A stretch of DNA of 64,000 bases from Micromonospora rubida (lineage in GTDB: Bacteria; Actinomycetota; Actinomycetes; Mycobacteriales; Micromonosporaceae), in assembly GCF_009908295.1 (NCBI RefSeq), contig NZ_JAAALO010000004.1:790629-854628 (forward strand). The letters are read 5' to 3'. The position numbers and the translations under genes are program-made. The stretch's first letter is position 1. Each line of letters starts with the position of its first letter. Shown piece by piece: positions 1 through 6,112 of this stretch. The notes under the pieces are model-generated. The model was not told the DNA's origin. It did no database searches and was given only the letters and a program-made list of their open reading frames with translations.

Positions 1-283
1 CGGCAATCCCGGCAGTTCCGGTCACCGTAGGCCCCGGACGCGCCGTGGGGTTCCCGTCGTCCGTCGTCCCCTCGGGCGTCCGCCCGGCACCGTCCTCGAC
101 CACGTCGGTCCTCCTCGGTCTCGGCGACGTCCCTACCCGTCCGGCAGCTCCCCGACACCCCAACGTCCGCGCTCGGATCCCGACGGTGTCGCCTCCGGCG
201 GGTCGGTATCCGGCCGGGCGGCGCCGGTTTGCGGCCGGCGGCCCGGGGAAGCCTCCGCGAGGACCGAGTGGAGGGGGAACGAC
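1..283. other. No gene recognised at left edge
   Basis: This GC-rich stretch has open frames on both strands, but none has recognisable protein character or a convincing start. Only the ribosome binding site of the next gene (GGAGGGGG, about 268-276) is clear. The end of a gene lying outside the window cannot be excluded. Confidence 0.5.
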
Positions 284-469
284 GTGAGCAACTCTATGGG
301 CAAGGCCAAGGCCCTGGTCGACAAGCACGAGAAGCAGGTCGACCAGGGCCTCGACCAGGCCGGCGACCAGGCCGACCAGCGCACCGGCGGAAAGTACGAC
401 AAGCAGATCGACAAGGGCGTCGACGCCGCCCAGCGGCGCACTGGAGAGGGCGACACCTCACCACGCTGA
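284..469 (+). CDS. MT0933-type antitoxin-like small protein
   Basis: A 61-residue, highly charged, cysteine-free protein with the pattern KAKALVDKHEKQVDQGLDQ, then DQRTGGKYDKQIDKGVD. This matches the small actinobacterial family named after MT0933/Rv0909 (antitoxin annotation in Pfam). The GTG start at 284 follows GGAGGGGG at good spacing. It has no signal peptide or membrane segment and should be cytoplasmic and helical. No toxin-like partner is encoded next to it, so the antitoxin label is inherited from the family and unsupported by context. A hairpin terminator follows. A simple stress-type helical protein, similar in style to the CsbD homologue at 35531, is the alternative. Confidence 0.75.
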   Translation: MSNSMGKAKALVDKHEKQVDQGLDQAGDQADQRTGGKYDKQIDKGVDAAQRRTGEGDTSPR

Positions 470-511
470 CCGACGCCGGTCGCGGCCCGAGCGCCCGCGC
501 CCAGCGCTGCC

Positions 512-546
512 TTCCGGGGCCGCCGTTGCCGACGGCGGCCCCGGAA
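512..546 (+). terminator. Hairpin terminator after the antitoxin-like gene
   Basis: Perfect 15-bp arms (512-526 and 532-546) flank a 5-base loop, TGCCG. It lies 43 bases after the stop codon of the preceding gene. There is no T-run, so termination efficiency is inferred. Confidence 0.7.
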
Positions 547-735
547 GTGACGTTTCCGCCCACCGCCGGCCGGTCCGGGCGGCCTTCACCCCTTCAGGGT
601 ACGAATCCATCCCGGCCACTGGCCGAGGATCGACCTCTCTCGCTACCATCCGCATTCGGGGCATGACTCACCGTGGAGTCGCGCCCAGCGGTCGGCGGCC
701 CGACGGCGGGGCCGTGGAGGAGAGGAAGTCATCCG

Positions 736-1938
736 GTGGCCGACACATCCGAGGCGACGATCGAGCGCTACCCGTTCAGTGATCCCGACCGGCTCAATCT
801 CGACCCGCGTTACGCCCTGCTGCGCCGCGACGAGCCGCTGATCCGGGTGCGGCTTCCCTACGGGGAGCCGGCGTGGCTGGCCACCCGCCACGCCGACGTG
901 CGTACGGTGCTCGGCGACGCCCGCTTCAGCCGGGCGGCGGCCGTCGGCCGGGACGAGCCCCGCAACAGCCCTCGCCAGATCCAGGGCGGCATCCTGACCA
1001 TGGACCCGCCCGACCACACCCGGCTGCGTCGACTCGTCGCCCGGGCCTTCACGGCGCGCCGGGTCGAGGAGCTGCGCCCGCGCACCCGGCAGGTCGCCGA
1101 CGAGCTGGTCGACGGCCTGCTCGCCGCCGGGCCGCCGGCCGACCTGGTGGCCCACCTGGCCACCCCGCTGCCGATCCGGGTCATCTGTGACCTGCTCGGC
1201 GTGCCGGTCGCCGACCAGGACAAGTTCCACACCTGGTCGGAGGCGATCGTCTCGACCACCGCGCTGAGCGTCGAGCAGGCCCAGCGGTACATCGACAACC
1301 TGTTCGCGTACATGGGCGGGCTGATCGCGCAGCGCCGCCAGGAGCCCACGGACGACCTGATCGGGGCTATGGTCCGGGCCCGCGACGCCGACGACCGGCT
1401 CAGCGAGGAGGAGGTGGTGCAGCTCGCCGCGGGGCTGCTCGCCGCCGGCCACGAGACCACCGTCACCCAGATCCCCAACTTCGTGTACGTGCTGCTGAAC
1501 CATCCCGACGAGTGGGCCCGGCTGCGGGCGGACCGGAGCCTGGTGCCGCACGCCGTCGAGGAGCTGATGCGGTTCGTCCCACTCGGCGTGACCGCCGCCT
1601 TCGCCCGCTACGCCAAGGAGGACGTCGAGATCGGCGGGGTGCTGGTCCACGCCGGTGAGCCGGTCCTCGTGTCGATCCCGTCGGCCAACCGCGACGAGAC
1701 CGTCTTCCCGGACGCCGACCGGCTCGACCTGGGCCGGGAGATCAACCCGCACCTGGGCTTCGGGCACGGAGTGCACCACTGCGTCGGCGCGCAGCTCGCC
1801 CGGATGGAGCTACAGGTGGTGCTGGACGTCCTGCTCGACCGGGCCCCGGGGCTGCGGCTGGCGGTGCCCGAGGCGGAGCTGCCCTGGAAGAGCGGCCTGC
1901 TGGTGCGCGGCCTGACCGCGATGCCGGTGGCCTGGTGA
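736..1938 (+). CDS. Cytochrome P450
   Basis: A soluble bacterial class I P450 of 400 residues, the usual length. Seen: the I-helix oxygen-activation motif AGHETT (residues 237-242), the K-helix ExxR (E276-R279), and the heme loop FGHGVHHCVGAQLAR with Cys349 as the axial thiolate. The frame is open further upstream, but GTG at 736 follows a GGAGGAGAGGAAG purine tract and gives the normal N-terminus (TIERYPFSDPDRL). It should hydroxylate a small molecule using electrons from the 3Fe-4S ferredoxin encoded 17 bases downstream. No ferredoxin reductase and no biosynthetic core enzyme is adjacent, so the substrate is unknown. Confidence 0.96.
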   Translation: MADTSEATIERYPFSDPDRLNLDPRYALLRRDEPLIRVRLPYGEPAWLATRHADVRTVLGDARFSRAAAVGRDEPRNSPRQIQGGILTMDPPDHTRLRRLVARAFTARRVEELRPRTRQVADELVDGLLAAGPPADLVAHLATPLPIRVICDLLGVPVADQDKFHTWSEAIVSTTALSVEQAQRYIDNLFAYMGGLIAQRRQEPTDDLIGAMVRARDADDRLSEEEVVQLAAGLLAAGHETTVTQIPNFVYVLLNHPDEWARLRADRSLVPHAVEELMRFVPLGVTAAFARYAKEDVEIGGVLVHAGEPVLVSIPSANRDETVFPDADRLDLGREINPHLGFGHGVHHCVGAQLARMELQVVLDVLLDRAPGLRLAVPEAELPWKSGLLVRGLTAMPVAW

Positions 1939-1954
1939 CGGGAAGGGGAGCCAG

Positions 1955-2203
1955 GTGAACGCGGAGGAGAAGACGACCGGCTCCGGGTGGCGGTTGCACG
2001 TGGACCCGACCCGGTGCATCGGCTCGGGGATCTGCGCCGGGACGGCGCCCGGGCACTTCACGCTGGTCGAGGGCCTGTCCCGTCCGTTGGCCGAGCGAGT
2101 GACACCCGCACAGGAGGTGATCGACGCCGCCGACTCCTGCCCGATGGAGGCGATCGTGGTCTCCGACGTGGAGAGCCGCCGGCAGATCGCGCCGGGGGCC
2201 TGA
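1955..2203 (+). CDS. 3Fe-4S ferredoxin, P450 partner
   Basis: An 82-residue acidic ferredoxin of the small type that accompanies actinobacterial P450s. The cluster-binding cysteines are visible as CIGSGIC and, near the end, ADSCPMEAI. A Gly stands at the position where a 4Fe-4S ferredoxin has its second cysteine, which indicates a 3Fe-4S cluster. The GTG start at 1955 follows GGAAGGGGAG and lies 16 bases after the P450 stop, so the two genes are almost certainly one transcript. Its role is to pass electrons from a reductase encoded elsewhere to the P450. Confidence 0.95.
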   Translation: MNAEEKTTGSGWRLHVDPTRCIGSGICAGTAPGHFTLVEGLSRPLAERVTPAQEVIDAADSCPMEAIVVSDVESRRQIAPGA

Positions 2204-2287
2204 CCCGACGGGATGTGGCGTACGCCGGCTGTCAGGCCCCGCGACGGGGGCGCGGCAGCCGGCGGCCGGCTGCGGCGCGTACCCGAA

Positions 2288-2316
2288 AGGGCCGGCCCCG
2301 GGTGGGGGCCGGCCCT
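2288..2316. terminator. Bidirectional hairpin between converging genes
   Basis: Perfect 12-bp GC arms (2288-2299 and 2305-2316) with a 5-base loop lie between the ferredoxin (+) and the C39-like peptidase (-), placed to stop transcripts from both sides. No T-run is present. Confidence 0.7.
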
Positions 2317-2332
2317 GGTGGGTCGTGCCGGG

Positions 2333-3025
2333 TCAGGAGCTGTAGCCGCGGCCCGCGATCCAGTTGGCCAGCTCGGCGGCGTCCATCCAGTACTCCTGGA
2401 TGGCCGGGTCCGCCGGGTCGGCGATCTTCACCGTGTTGCCGTCGTCCTTGTACTCCACCACGGTCAGGTAGTGGCCCGGGTAGCTGTGCTCCCGGCCCTC
2501 GGTGTCCACCGCGCCGCCGAGGATGTTGGCGACCACCGGCTCACCCGCGTCCACCGCGGCCTTCACGTCCACCCGCAGCCGCTCGATCTGCTCCTTGGAC
2601 GCGACGTCCGAGCTGATCTCGGTGGTCTTGTACCTGCCGTCGGTGTACTCGTTCAGCACCCGGGTGATGTCGACGGCCGAGTCGGTGCCGTTCTCGGTCG
2701 TGCCGAGCTTGGCGGCCAGCTCGTCCTGGCTGACGCTCTTGCCCTCGGCCGACAGGGCGATCCGGGCCGAGGCCGGGCCGCAGTAGTAGAAGTTCGGCTG
2801 GGCCTGGTACTCGTAGCTGGCCCGGCGCTCGCCCTTGTCGTCCTTGCTGGTCTTGTCGTCCTTGCTGGTCTTGCTGGTCTTGTTGGCCTTGTCGACGCGG
2901 AGCGCGCCGGTGGGCCCGGTCTCGGCCGGGGCCGCGTACGCCGCCAGCGCGGGGCCGGCGACGGCACCACCGGTCATCAGCAGACCGGCGACGGACAGCA
3001 TGCTCTTGCGCAGGATCGTGTTCAT
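2333..3025 (-). CDS. Secreted C39-like (Peptidase_C39_2) protein
   Basis: The ATG at 3025 is preceded by GGAGC and gives a signal peptide: basic start MNTILRK, a hydrophobic stretch, then an Ala-x-Ala region near residue 30. A Lys/Asp-rich low-complexity linker (KTSKDDKTSKDDKG) follows. The C-terminal 150 residues form a papain-like C39 fold. The likely catalytic Cys is in FYYCGPAS, the His in YPGHYLTVVEY and the Asp in KIADPADPA. Proteins of this type are exported cysteine peptidases or peptidase-like domains. The substrate is unknown and no ABC exporter is adjacent, so it is not a bacteriocin-processing transporter. An upstream ATG at 3076 is possible but would spoil the signal peptide. Confidence 0.88.
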   Translation of the reverse strand: MNTILRKSMLSVAGLLMTGGAVAGPALAAYAAPAETGPTGALRVDKANKTSKTSKDDKTSKDDKGERRASYEYQAQPNFYYCGPASARIALSAEGKSVSQDELAAKLGTTENGTDSAVDITRVLNEYTDGRYKTTEISSDVASKEQIERLRVDVKAAVDAGEPVVANILGGAVDTEGREHSYPGHYLTVVEYKDDGNTVKIADPADPAIQEYWMDAAELANWIAGRGYSS

Positions 3026-3268
3026 GTGTCGAAGCTCCGTTCGGGGGATTGCGGCCTCCGGCACCCGGAGGCACAAGGCACCGGGAAGGGTGCTCGGCTG
3101 TCACCGTCGGGGGGCCACAACGCCCCGGCCCTCGCCCGGCATGCCGGGGGGCGTCCACCCCGCCAGGGGTGGTCCTGCACGGTCGTACGGGAGGTTCAAC
3201 GCGCCGTCGGTCGCTCCGATTCCGGCCCCGGGCCACCCCCGCTTCGGCGTCCCTCCCGGCTCGGGCGC

Positions 3269-3317
3269 GGAACTTGGACAGTTTCCGTTCCAGGCGGACG
3301 GCAGCTGTCCAAGATCC
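3269..3317. repeat. Separated inverted repeat, operator-like
   Basis: GGAACTTGGACAG (3269-3281) is mirrored by CTGTCCAAGATCC (3305-3317), with 12 of 13 positions complementary and a 23-base gap. The arm-to-arm distance is about 36 bp. It is not at a gene end, so a regulator-binding site is more likely than a terminator. Confidence 0.5.
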
Positions 3318-3410
3318 ATGTTCTGGACGCGGCGGCGGCCGGTCGGTGGGCGCCGCAGCGGCGGCGGGGCGCGCGGCGAACCGGTCAAACGGCTACAGGC
3401 CGCCCAGGAG

Positions 3411-3466
3411 CGGGGGTGTGGTGATTTCGCTCTGAAGACCGTTCAGGCGGGGGTGTGGTGATCTCG
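3411..3466. repeat. Pair of 19-bp direct repeats
   Basis: CGGGGGTGTGGTGATTTCG at 3411-3429 recurs at 3448-3466 with one difference (T to C). The copies are 37 bp apart centre to centre, about three and a half helical turns. The function is unknown; a pair of binding sites is possible. Confidence 0.5.
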
Positions 3467-3622
3467 GGGTAAACCGCTGCGGAACGGGACGCGGGGCGCG
3501 GTAGCGCTCGGTGCCGCGTTCGGCCTCGACGACCGTCGCCGGTGACGGAGTGGACCGGACCGTAGCCCGGCCCCTTACGGGGTCACAGGTCACACGGCAC
3601 GTTCTGACGTGGGGCGGCCCGG

Positions 3623-3955
3623 TCAGGGAACCGGGCGTCGGGTCTTCTCGTCCCGGGGCTCCGGCTGGCCGGGCAGTCGCCGCTCGGCGGCGCGGCGCTG
3701 CTGGACGAGCCGGCCCAGGTAGATCAGGGCACCGGCGAGCACCCCGATGTCGTCCAGGTAGATCGGGTCGGGCAGCACGTCGATCGGGAAGATCGTGTAG
3801 GCCAACGCGCCCCAGAAGGCGACCTTGCCCCCCACGCCCAGCGTGCCGAGCATCTTGCGGGTGCGTACCACCCGCACGGCGAGCAGGATGGCGCCGGCCA
3901 GCGTCGCCACGACGACCAGGGCGGCGAGCGCCAGCAGCCAGTAGTGCTCGTTCAT
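3623..3955 (-). CDS. DUF1232 (YkvA-like) membrane protein
   Basis: A 110-residue protein with an N-terminal membrane segment (residues 5-27) and a second hydrophobic stretch that contains the family signature PIDVLPDPIYLDDIGVL. It ends in a charged, proline-rich tail. DUF1232/YkvA proteins are small, common and functionally uncharacterised. The ATG at 3955 has no Shine-Dalgarno sequence, but TAGCGT stands six bases upstream, so the mRNA probably starts at the ATG. Confidence 0.85.
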   Translation of the reverse strand: MNEHYWLLALAALVVVATLAGAILLAVRVVRTRKMLGTLGVGGKVAFWGALAYTIFPIDVLPDPIYLDDIGVLAGALIYLGRLVQQRRAAERRLPGQPEPRDEKTRRPVP

Positions 3956-3961
3956 GCCGCC

Positions 3962-3967
3962 ACGCTA
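3962..3967 (-). promoter_or_regulatory. -10 element of a leaderless transcript (DUF1232 gene)
   Basis: TAGCGT on the minus strand ends 6 bases before ATG 3955. There is no Shine-Dalgarno sequence between them. Confidence 0.6.
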
Positions 3968-4053
3968 GTCGACATAGCAAGATCACGCTCGATCGCGGGA
4001 ACAGGGCAACCGCGTGGCCGGGGGGACCACTGCTTCCCGGTGGGACCGGTGCG

Positions 4054-5172
4054 TCAGACGTGGGCGGTGGTGCGGCCCTGGGCGGTGTCCCGGCCCCGGG
4101 CGGTGGCCCGACCCCGGGCGGTGGTGCGGCCTCGGGCGGTGGCGCGGTCCCGGGTCACGACGGCACGTCCCCGGGCCACGATCGGCAGGCCCCGGGCCAT
4201 GGTCGGCAGGTCTTGGGTGGCGGTCGGCTGGTCCTGGGTCGCGGTTGGCAGGTCTTGGGTGGCGGTCGGCTGGTCCTGGGTCGCGGTTGGCAGGTCTTGG
4301 GTGGCGGTCGGCTGGTCCTGGGTCGCGGTTGGCAGGTCCCGGGCCATAGTCGGCAGGTCTCGGGCCATGGCCGGCAGGTCCTGGGTGGCGGTCGGCGTCT
4401 CACGGACGAGCACCGGCATTTCGCGGGTCTGTTCGGCGGCCGGCGACCGCCCGTCGGTCACCCCGGGCAGCAGTGGCTGCTCCTGCTCGGCGGGGGCGGC
4501 GGCGGCGAACGCTTCCTCCCGGAGGCTGCGTGCGGCGAGGACGGCCTGCTCGGCGGCCCGCCAGGCGGCCTGCTCCCGCTCCTGGGCCGTCTGCTGCCGG
4601 GTGCGCAGATGGTTCCGCACCGCGCGGCGCAGCACCAGTTCCTGCTCGACCGGGTGTAGCCGGGGATCCCAACCGTCGCGGTGCGCGAAGACGTCGCTGA
4701 GCTGCTCCTCCGACAGCTCCCGACGCCAGTATGCGTTTAGCGCGGCCCGGTGCAGGTAGCGCTCGCGGTCGACGTACTCGGAGGGGGTGCGCTCGGTATT
4801 CGGCTGGGGGAGGCCGGCGGCGGCTGCCAACCGGCGGACGTCGGCCTCCGCGACCTCGACCGCCTGCCAGACGGTCTCCACCTCCTCCTGGGCGGACAGC
4901 CACTCGGCCCGCAGCCGTTGGGCGGTGGCCGCCGCCCGCTCCGCTGCGGTCGCCATCTCGCCCGCGCAGCGGTGCCGTTCCTGGTCCTCCGCCGCCTGTT
5001 CCAGCCGGCTCGGCATGGCGGCCTCGCGGAAGCGCCCGCCGATCACGGAGCGGAACAGGTTCGGCCGGACGACCAGGGTGGTCACCGCGACGGCGACGAC
5101 GCCGAGGAGGGCCAGCCAGATCGCGGCGGCCTGGGGCACGTCGAGCAGGACGGAGGAGAGCGCGGTCTGCAT
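4054..5172 (-). CDS. Membrane-anchored coiled-coil protein with heptapeptide repeat tail
   Basis: Not recognised as a named family. The ATG at 5172 has GAGGTG six bases upstream; GTG 5181 is an alternative. One N-terminal membrane segment (about residues 13-34, AIWLALLGVVAVAVTTLVV) precedes a long Ala/Glu/Arg-rich helical region with coiled-coil character. In this region WxAxEQAVLAARSLREEAF-like heptads are seen. The tail, from about residue 270, is a string of seven-residue units of the type DLPTATQ and DQPTATQ, which grade into MARDLPT and then Arg/Thr/Ala units. The tail is encoded by three identical 42-bp DNA repeats, so its length may vary between strains. A structural or scaffolding role at the membrane is a guess. 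Confidence 0.7.
   Translation of the reverse strand: MQTALSSVLLDVPQAAAIWLALLGVVAVAVTTLVVRPNLFRSVIGGRFREAAMPSRLEQAAEDQERHRCAGEMATAAERAAATAQRLRAEWLSAQEEVETVWQAVEVAEADVRRLAAAAGLPQPNTERTPSEYVDRERYLHRAALNAYWRRELSEEQLSDVFAHRDGWDPRLHPVEQELVLRRAVRNHLRTRQQTAQEREQAAWRAAEQAVLAARSLREEAFAAAAPAEQEQPLLPGVTDGRSPAAEQTREMPVLVRETPTATQDLPAMARDLPTMARDLPTATQDQPTATQDLPTATQDQPTATQDLPTATQDQPTATQDLPTMARGLPIVARGRAVVTRDRATARGRTTARGRATARGRDTAQGRTTAHV
4207..4332. repeat. Three identical 42-bp tandem repeats
   Basis: The copies are 4207-4248, 4249-4290 and 4291-4332. Each consists of two related 21-bp halves coding for seven-residue units. They are in frame within the C-terminal part of the minus-strand gene. Confidence 0.9.
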
Positions 5173-5353
5173 GGGGAGCACCTCGGGTGGGACGACGTGG
5201 ACTGACGGTCGGGCCCGCTGTGCGGGCGGTGGGCCGCGTGTGGACCGGTGCCGGACGGGACCTCGCCGGAGTCGTCAGCGCTGCGGTTGACAGTGGGCGT
5301 GGTCGTCAGCGGCGCGGGCGGGCGCGGCCGTCGGCGGGCTCGCGTAGAGCGAT

Positions 5354-5440
5354 GCGATGCCGGTGCCGATGCGATGCCCGTGCGGTGCCGGTGCCGGTGT
5401 GGTGCCCGTGTGGTGCCCGTGCGGTGCCCGTGCGGCCCGG
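5354..5440. repeat. GATGC/GGTGCC low-complexity tract
   Basis: Short degenerate units built on GTGCCGGTGCC, GATGCGATGCC and GTGTGGTGCCC fill this intergenic tract between two minus-strand genes. No protein reading is convincing. Confidence 0.6.
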
Positions 5441-5462
5441 ATCGGTGCCTGATCGGCCCGGG

Positions 5463-5873
5463 TCAGTGCCGGGGCGGGCCGCGCCGGACGACGGTGCCGC
5501 CGGTCGGGTCCACGGCGGGGCGGTTGACCGGAACGGTCGCCGTTGCGGTCGCCGCCGGGGCGGTCGCCGATCGCCGGGCATCGTCGGGGGCCGGCCGGGC
5601 GGCTGGCTCGGTGCGCAGCTCGACGGCCGGGCCGGGCCCGGTGCGTAGCTCGGCCACCCGGCTGGTCACCACGGCGGGGCGGGCCAGCTCGGCGGCGAAT
5701 GCGGGGGCGGCGGCAGTCAGGGCGGACACCCCGCCGAGGCCGAACGTGAGGACCAGGGCGGTCAGCGCGAGGCGGCCCAGCTCCCGGATGCGGCGCAGCT
5801 TTGCCTGCCACGACGGGTGTGCCCCGCGCAGCGTCACCGGCCGGGAGGGGCGGGCGAACGCTAGGGACTGCAC
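5463..5873 (-). CDS. Small exported or membrane-anchored protein
   Basis: A 136-residue unrecognised protein. The N-terminus is basic (KLRRIRELGR), followed by a hydrophobic segment LALTALVLTFGLGGVSAL (about residues 34-51) and an Ala-rich site AAPAFAA that could be cut by signal peptidase. The remainder is Ala/Pro/Thr/Arg-rich and probably disordered. The frame is supported by its start: GTG 5873 lies six bases after TAGATT with no Shine-Dalgarno sequence, the same arrangement as other leaderless genes here. The function is unknown. Confidence 0.55.
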   Translation of the reverse strand: MQSLAFARPSRPVTLRGAHPSWQAKLRRIRELGRLALTALVLTFGLGGVSALTAAAPAFAAELARPAVVTSRVAELRTGPGPAVELRTEPAARPAPDDARRSATAPAATATATVPVNRPAVDPTGGTVVRRGPPRH

Positions 5874-5879
5874 GGGACC

Positions 5880-5885
5880 AATCTA
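5880..5885 (-). promoter_or_regulatory. -10 element of a leaderless transcript
   Basis: TAGATT on the minus strand ends 6 bases before GTG 5873. Confidence 0.55.
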
Positions 5886-5980
5886 TCCCCGTTCCGGCCC
5901 ACCCGCAGCCTCGGCCGAACGCCGTAGGGGTGAGCCGGGCCACGAACCGGCGTTGTGGACAGACGGGCACCGCTGGAACC

Positions 5981-6057
5981 CGACGGCCGAGGGGCCTGCG
6001 AATCCATCGACGAAGTCGATCCCGTCGACGGTTCACCGCAGGCCCCTCGTGCCGTCG
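5981..6057. terminator. Long imperfect hairpin downstream of the FtsX operon
   Basis: Arms 5981-6000 and 6037-6057 pair over 20 bp with one bulged base. The 36-base interior forms a second small stem (6007-6012 with 6023-6028). The element lies about 50 bases beyond the stop of the permease gene, where a terminator is expected. No T-run. Confidence 0.6.
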
Positions 6058-6112
6058 GCCCGGCTCACTAGGCCCGGCTCACTAGGCCCGGCTCACTAGG
6101 CCCGGCTCATTC
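6057..6112. repeat. 14-bp tandem repeat across a gene end
   Basis: The unit GGCCCGGCTCACTA occurs three times exactly (6057-6098) and a fourth time degenerately (6099-6112). The last copy contains the stop codon of the minus-strand permease gene (TGA, 6107-6109). Each exact copy carries the same TCA on the plus strand, so the stop region itself has been multiplied. Confidence 0.85.

Larger units (their letters stand above)
3026..3622. other. Long intergenic region with paired repeats
   Basis: No convincing gene. The region must hold the promoter of the C39-like gene. It contains a separated inverted repeat (3269-3317) and a pair of direct repeats (3411-3466), listed separately, and a small CACGT/ACGTG palindrome near 3600. 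Confidence 0.5.

Noticed and set aside
284..469. Toxin-antitoxin operon
   Set aside because: The antitoxin-family protein is alone. A terminator follows directly and no toxin-like ORF adjoins it.
736..3025. Natural-product gene cluster around the P450
   Set aside because: There is no core synthase, carrier protein or tailoring set nearby. The following C39-like gene is not fused to a transporter and is on the other strand.
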